From: Plasticicumulans acidivorans
Lineage (GTDB): Bacteria > Pseudomonadota > Gammaproteobacteria > Competibacterales > Competibacteraceae
DNA length: 64,000 nt
Assembly: GCF_003182095.1 (NCBI RefSeq)
Contig: NZ_QGTJ01000001.1
Span: 394,282 to 458,281 of the forward strand
Direction of reading: 5' to 3'
Part shown: piece by piece, positions 61,401-64,000 of the stretch
How the letters are laid out: every line of letters starts with the position of its first letter
Position numbering within the stretch: the stretch's first letter is position 1
Program-made: the position numbers and the translations under genes
Notes under the pieces: model-generated
Seen by the model: only the letters and a program-made list of their open reading frames with translations
Databases searched by the model: none
Told to the model about the DNA's origin: nothing

Positions 61401-64000
61401 AGTGCCAGCGTGTTCGGCGCCGGCACGCTGACCGTCACACTGACCGACGGTGTCGCTGGCGACGAGCTGGTGCTGGCCAGCGGCTACACCCTGCCGAGCG
61501 GCGTCATCATGAGCGGCGGCACCGCGGACACGCCGCTGACCTTCACTTTCGATACCGACACCACGCTGACCGAACTCAACGCCCTGCTGGCAGCGCTGAG
61601 CTATCGCAACACCAGCGATAACCCGACGTTCGACGGCAGCGACACCACGCGCACCTATACGATCGTGCTCAACGACGGCAATAACCTGCAGAGCGGCGGC
61701 AACGCCGGCGGCCCTGCAGCACTCGCCGCCAGCACCATCACCGGCACGATCACCCTGGTCGCCACCAACGATCCGCCGACCGCAGTCAACGACAGCAACG
61801 CCATCACCGAGGACGCCGTCGACAATACCGTCAGCGGCAACGTCAAGCCCGGCACCCCGGGCCAGGACAGCGACCCGGACAACAGCAACGCCGAGCTGAC
61901 GGTCTCGGCGGTCCGCACCGGCGCGGAAAGCGGCTCCGGTACCGCCGGCACGCCGGGCGCGCCGCTCGACGGCCAGTACGGCACGCTGACCCTCAACCCC
62001 GACGGCAGCTACAGCTACACGCTCGACAACAGCAACGCCGACGTCAACGCGCTGAAAGACGGCGACAGCCTCACCGAGACCTTCACCTACACCCTCAGCG
62101 ATGGCGACGGCGGCAGCGACACCGCCGAGCTGACGATCACCATTCACGGCCACACCGACGGCGCGCCGGCCATCACACCGGTCGACGGCAATGCCGGTGC
62201 CAGCGGCGAGGCCAGCGTCTACGAGCGCGGTCTGGTCGAGGCCGACGGCAGCGACGCCACCAACGGCAGCATCCGCCTGAGCACGCCGGACGGACTGGCC
62301 TCGATCACCGTCGGCGGCACCACGGTGACGCTGGCGCAGCTGCAGGCGCTGGGCACCACGCCGATCGACATCGACACCGGCGAAGGCACGCTGCGCCTCG
62401 ACAGCTTCACGGTGAACACCGACATCGGCGGCGTGCCGACCGATGCCAGCCTCGGCTACCACTACACGCTGAAAACCCGGCTCGATCAGCCCGGCGCCAG
62501 CGAGTCACTCGACACCATTGCCCTTGTCGTCACTGACGCTGGCAATGGCAGTGCCAATGGCACGCTGCGCGTGCAGATCGTCGACGACACACCGACGGCC
62601 CAGGCCGACAGCAACACGGTCGCCGAGGAAGGCACCACCGTGACCACCGGCAACGTCGTCGGCAGCGGCAGCAGCGGTGACGTCGCCGACCGCCTCGGCG
62701 CCGACCTGCCCGCCAACCCCGTCACCCAGGTCGGCGCCGGCAGCGGCACGCCGGGCACGGCGGTGGCCGCCGGCACCGACAGCAGCAGCGGCAGCAGTGT
62801 CGTCGGCAGCTTCGGCACGCTCACCCTCGGCGCCGACGGCAGCTACCGCTACGTCCTCGACACCAGCAACGCCGTCATCAACGCGCTGGGCACGGGCGAT
62901 ACGCAAACCGACACCTTCAGCTACACGATCACCGATGCCGACGGTGACAGCAGCACGACGACGCTGACCATCACCATCAACGGCGTCAACGACGCGCCGA
63001 CCGCAGTCAACGACAGCAACGCCATCACCGAGGACGCCGTCGACAATACCGTCAGCGGCAACGTCAAGCCCGGCACCCCGGGCCAGGACAGCGACCCGGA
63101 CAACAGCAACGCCGAGCTGACGGTCTCGGCGGTCCGCACCGGCGCGGAAAGCGGCTCCGGTACCGCCGGCACGCCGGGCGCGCCGCTCGACGGCCAGTAC
63201 GGCACGCTGACCCTCAACCCCGACGGCAGCTACAGCTACACGCTCGACAACAGCAACGCCGACGTCAACGCGCTGAAAGACGGCGACAGCCTCACCGAGA
63301 CCTTCACCTACACCCTCAGCGATGGCGACGGCGGCAGCGACACCGCCGAGCTGACGATCACCATCCACGGCCACACCGACGGCGCGCCGGCCATCACACC
63401 GGTCGACGGCAATGCCGGTGCCAGCGGCGAGGCCAGCGTCTACGAGCGCGGTCTGGTCGAGGCCGACGGCAGCGACGCCACCAACGGCAGCATCCGCCTG
63501 AGCACGCCGGACGGACTGGCCTCGATCACCGTCGGCGGCACCACGGTGACGCTGGCGCAGCTGCAGGCGCTGGGCACCACGCCGATCGACATCGACACCG
63601 GCGAAGGCACGCTGCGCCTCGACAGCTTCACGGTGAACACCGACATCGGCGGCGTGCCGACCGACGCCAGCCTCGGCTACCACTACACGCTGAAAACCCG
63701 GCTCGATCAGCCCGGCGCCAGCGAGTCACTCGACACCATTGCCCTTGTCGTCACTGACGCTGGCAATGGCAGTGCCAATGGCACGCTGCGCCTGCAGATC
63801 GTCAACGACACGCCGACGGCCTACGCCGACCGCAACACGGTCGCCGAGGAAGGCACCACCGTGACCACCGGCAACGTCGTCGGCAGCGGCAGCAGCGGTG
63901 ACGTCGCCGACCGCCTCGGCGCCGACCTGCCCGCCAACCCCGTCACCCAGGTCGGCGCCGGCAGCGGCACGCCGGGCACGGCGGTGGCCGCCGGCACCGA
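55470..64000 (+). CDS. Giant DUF4347/cadherin-like/VCBS repeat adhesin (3' end outside window)
   Basis: An uninterrupted frame of 2,843 codons running off the right edge. Residues 31-34 form the LEPR motif (LEPRFVLDGAA) that precedes DUF4347 (about residues 98-248, with the EIYAHGG and DILIYTCDL segments). Then follow about ten cadherin-like/CSPG-type domains, recognised by repeated LTYTHDGS, DSF-x-I and NDAP/NDTP linkers at intervals of roughly 100-200 residues. From 61774 on there are VCBS units (GTLTLNPDGSYSYTLDN). AAGGG precedes the ATG. There is no Sec signal, as in type I-secreted adhesins, whose signal and RTX repeats would be C-terminal and thus outside the window. Likely role: surface attachment or biofilm. 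Confidence 0.9.
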   Translation, partial: MQISPHRADAAPANASAVDLVGSAPSIQLALEPRFVLDGAAAATAAGADSKPHDHQDSASDGDGSDAAQVTGHDAAAIANASATVEASSDGASAVSGRTIALIDTRIADYGVIAASQSADTEIIYVDAGSDGLALLSAAISDGSGTVTSVEIYAHGGSDELVLGSRTLDSTTIGTAEGELASWRDGLSADADILIYTCDLAATDSGRSLVDSIAAATGADVAASTDATGAATAGGDWTLEYSTGVIEHAGVAPSAFAGLLAATAISDTASAEPRETDEDSALTITGLSLSDGDDPAAMTLRIQSDGGTALVTLAGTATISSGSNGSADFTLSGSLADLNATIASFTFTPTADQNNTLSGYDPQITLTARDVSNNDSAVSYTLDNITVKPINDAPAIDASTVTPPNVYEGGSVSFTAATTLSGTPGFTASSIGLTDIDNTANQVIIKIAELPSSGQLTLDGNALSVGSTFAVSQLAQLTYTHDGSQVLAASTDSFKITIDDGAGGLLLDQNVTVNLLPANQAPAISGSVTVIEGEQDVSLSANGALPVPGSPERGAISASDPDDSSFSYAIVGLPSHGTLKYDGVVISSASAGSPYVISDLSLLTYSHDGSESPATDSFQIRITDAGGGTGTPATTVSTIDIGILDNNDDPVLTTNASPTLGSGSSITITSSMLQVTDVDSPSTTLTYTLTAIPDPADGYFLRDGTVLQVGSSFTQADIDAGLITYVTRSDTARTDSISFTVKDGEQRLYPYPRDGGIYVSGTDTLAVNTFNVIVSDTVTADTDPLPSPTPVSAAPSTGGSNTASLDEGATVTLDSTMLAASDSDNSAAEIVYRLLQLPSSGTIKLNGVALSYYGSFTQADVDAGLVSFVHAGGEDFIDSFTYTVSDGTSTTAVATFDLSITPQNDTPTASLGTPLTGTEGGTITIDASYIVLADADNSTSDLVPETGYAIDNVLSFRITGDVSHGTLKLDGAIVGIGSVISAADLAAGKLTYTHDGTENYSDSFTLVPLDNQGVTTATATNQLSQGSELTVPIALTMVNDAPVFVSKSEAVSGEAGPISEGGTLVILGATGYSNADGSGTPTAQPDSIAHLVYSDSDNTTEQRQYRITAAPSSGTLYLNGVALAVGSVFTQADLDAGRVSYKHNGSDSTSDYFDYVVSDGDYVVNDSTPFTQGSATTSSRFNISILSDANDKPTVSAAQSSVDVTATAGTAVSVPGLSVSDQDLGSISSGETDFLRVEISVIDSTETPVSDATLSYTAADPSTSPSNALVSGKGTNTLIVQGTKAEIDAILATLTVTYSTDADRADTLRVTVDDRLYDASGTLTGGANGGTSNEDHTPIDATNNRDSVDITLYASTTNDVPVLTNPSTYSANEDVALTLSGFTLSDADSFDKDVTVTVELYADAAHTTLASTTQGTLTINDTTGLSAWSGNGSNTVTLTGTVAEVQAALNALSFQTGLDYNNGPLYLHTTFTDWGHADNTGGNTVTVDNIINLVPVNDAPVLTVPGTQTLGSDSYIDIGGISFQDSKDTAQGASDDNYTVTIVAPTAGDQLAVTASGSVVVAGSGTGTLTLSGTRADINATLANNLRYTPIDPNGDNTYTLTVTVDDRNAGVGNGTEGSGIDGNNTTSATIDVRVSNTNEAPTLTVPAQSPSISEDSTANAITGITLSDSDDFGGIEQITLTVTHGSIDLPTHAGLTVTAGAYGSSTVTVQGTKADLNAALATLTYTPTADYHGSATLTVTANDLGNLGSGGAKTASQDVTITVNPVNDSPSLSGTTGFSTSEDSASAPRSAADIAGSLSYSDATDNQSGNGGGDTATAQTALAIVGNTASAAQGTWQYTLDGGTTWNNVSTSVSNSSAIVLDIANSDHQIRFVPAADFNGTPGTLSLRAADGTWNAITGVQNISSAVGGSGSWSASTATLTASVSPLNDAPSLTQTATSPTATENTSTGSGVSIDPVALLSAGTVIDVDLATTTGLSASVFGAGTLTVTLTDGVAGDELVLASGYTLPSGVIMSGGTADTPLTFTFDTDTTLTELNALLAALSYRNTSDNPTFDGSDTTRTYTIVLNDGNNLQSGGNAGGPAALAASTITGTITLVATNDPPTAVNDSNAITEDAVDNTVSGNVKPGTPGQDSDPDNSNAELTVSAVRTGAESGSGTAGTPGAPLDGQYGTLTLNPDGSYSYTLDNSNADVNALKDGDSLTETFTYTLSDGDGGSDTAELTITIHGHTDGAPAITPVDGNAGASGEASVYERGLVEADGSDATNGSIRLSTPDGLASITVGGTTVTLAQLQALGTTPIDIDTGEGTLRLDSFTVNTDIGGVPTDASLGYHYTLKTRLDQPGASESLDTIALVVTDAGNGSANGTLRVQIVDDTPTAQADSNTVAEEGTTVTTGNVVGSGSSGDVADRLGADLPANPVTQVGAGSGTPGTAVAAGTDSSSGSSVVGSFGTLTLGADGSYRYVLDTSNAVINALGTGDTQTDTFSYTITDADGDSSTTTLTITINGVNDAPTAVNDSNAITEDAVDNTVSGNVKPGTPGQDSDPDNSNAELTVSAVRTGAESGSGTAGTPGAPLDGQYGTLTLNPDGSYSYTLDNSNADVNALKDGDSLTETFTYTLSDGDGGSDTAELTITIHGHTDGAPAITPVDGNAGASGEASVYERGLVEADGSDATNGSIRLSTPDGLASITVGGTTVTLAQLQALGTTPIDIDTGEGTLRLDSFTVNTDIGGVPTDASLGYHYTLKTRLDQPGASESLDTIALVVTDAGNGSANGTLRLQIVNDTPTAYADRNTVAEEGTTVTTGNVVGSGSSGDVADRLGADLPANPVTQVGAGSGTPGTAVAAGT
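61774..62994 (+). repeat. 1,221-bp tandem repeat, copy 1, inside the adhesin
   Basis: A 407-codon unit containing two VCBS modules around a DGAPAITPVDGNAGASGEAS domain. The next 1,006 bp repeat it almost exactly. Confidence 0.95.
62995..64000 (+). repeat. 1,221-bp tandem repeat, copy 2 (cut by window edge)
   Basis: Aligned at an offset of 1,221 bp, this copy differs from copy 1 at about eight positions by eye. Most differences are clustered near 63787-63832, including V to L, D to N, Q to Y and S to R changes. The frame is kept. More copies may follow beyond the edge. Confidence 0.95.

Noticed and set aside
55170..63683. Large leftward frames opposite the adhesin (55170-57290, 57945-60668, 60789-62462, 62505-63683)
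   Set aside because: They arise from the biased codon pattern of the repeat protein; the latter two even repeat in step with its tandem units.

Overview
The window is GC-rich, gene-dense chromosomal DNA. I see no insertion sequence, prophage or CRISPR array. The gene set points to a gammaproteobacterium: a yrfG-nudE-cysQ-zapE neighbourhood, RsmJ, TmcA, an olsBA pair, a phasin (so probably polyhydroxyalkanoate storage), and a Pseudomonas-like nitrate assimilation locus containing a phosphatase/kinase fusion. High-GC Nevskiales-like or pseudomonad-like lineages would fit; the genus is not determinable from this sequence.

Region by region. 1-8.0 kb: nitrate assimilation. nirB-nirD-nasA run leftward and narK plus a PP2C/Ser-Thr kinase fusion run rightward from one control region, which carries a good sigma-54 promoter for each direction and an NtrC-like dyad upstream of each. 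8.0-14.1 kb: a Nudix hydrolase, an EamA transporter, a DUF1244 protein, two tandem aspartoacylase/AstE-like proteins, a phasin and RsmJ. The gap near 9 kb has a cluster of DnaA boxes and a perfect FNR/Anr box. 14.1-17.7 kb: the ornithine-lipid pair olsB-olsA, a stand-alone GspG pseudopilin and an MltD-like lipoprotein transglycosylase. 17.7-21.9 kb: YrfG, NudE, CysQ, ZapE and a Bax-inhibitor-1-like membrane protein. 22-26.2 kb: two amino acid:cation symporters flanking a Rieske protein, then tRNA-Leu(CAA). 26.4-29.7 kb: GTP-type PEP carboxykinase facing pyruvate kinase.

29.8-34.4 kb: a Fur-box-controlled ferric iron ABC operon followed by an M50-like membrane protease. 34.4-40.0 kb: copA-cueR, divergent from a membrane patatin-like protein. 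40.0-44.9 kb: an HD-GYP response regulator coupled to a large MHYT/PAS hybrid kinase. 45.0-50.7 kb: a ClC chloride channel, a small exported protein, a GNAT protein and an aapJQM amino acid ABC cluster with no ATPase gene beside it. 50.8-55.2 kb: TmcA and an OprC/NosA-type copper receptor. 55.5 kb to the edge: the first 2,843 codons of a giant repeat adhesin whose last two units are almost identical 1,221-bp copies.

The main themes are nitrogen scavenging (sigma-54/NtrC), metal handling (Fur iron uptake; CueR copper export plus a copper receptor), carbon-node enzymes and storage, envelope lipid and peptidoglycan work, and surface adhesion. Nothing in the window is clearly a new defence or mobile system. 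The most unusual items are the adhesin tandem duplication, the paired aspartoacylase-like proteins of which one lacks the usual catalytic glutamate, the kinase fusion in the nitrate locus, and a few orphan regulatory sites.
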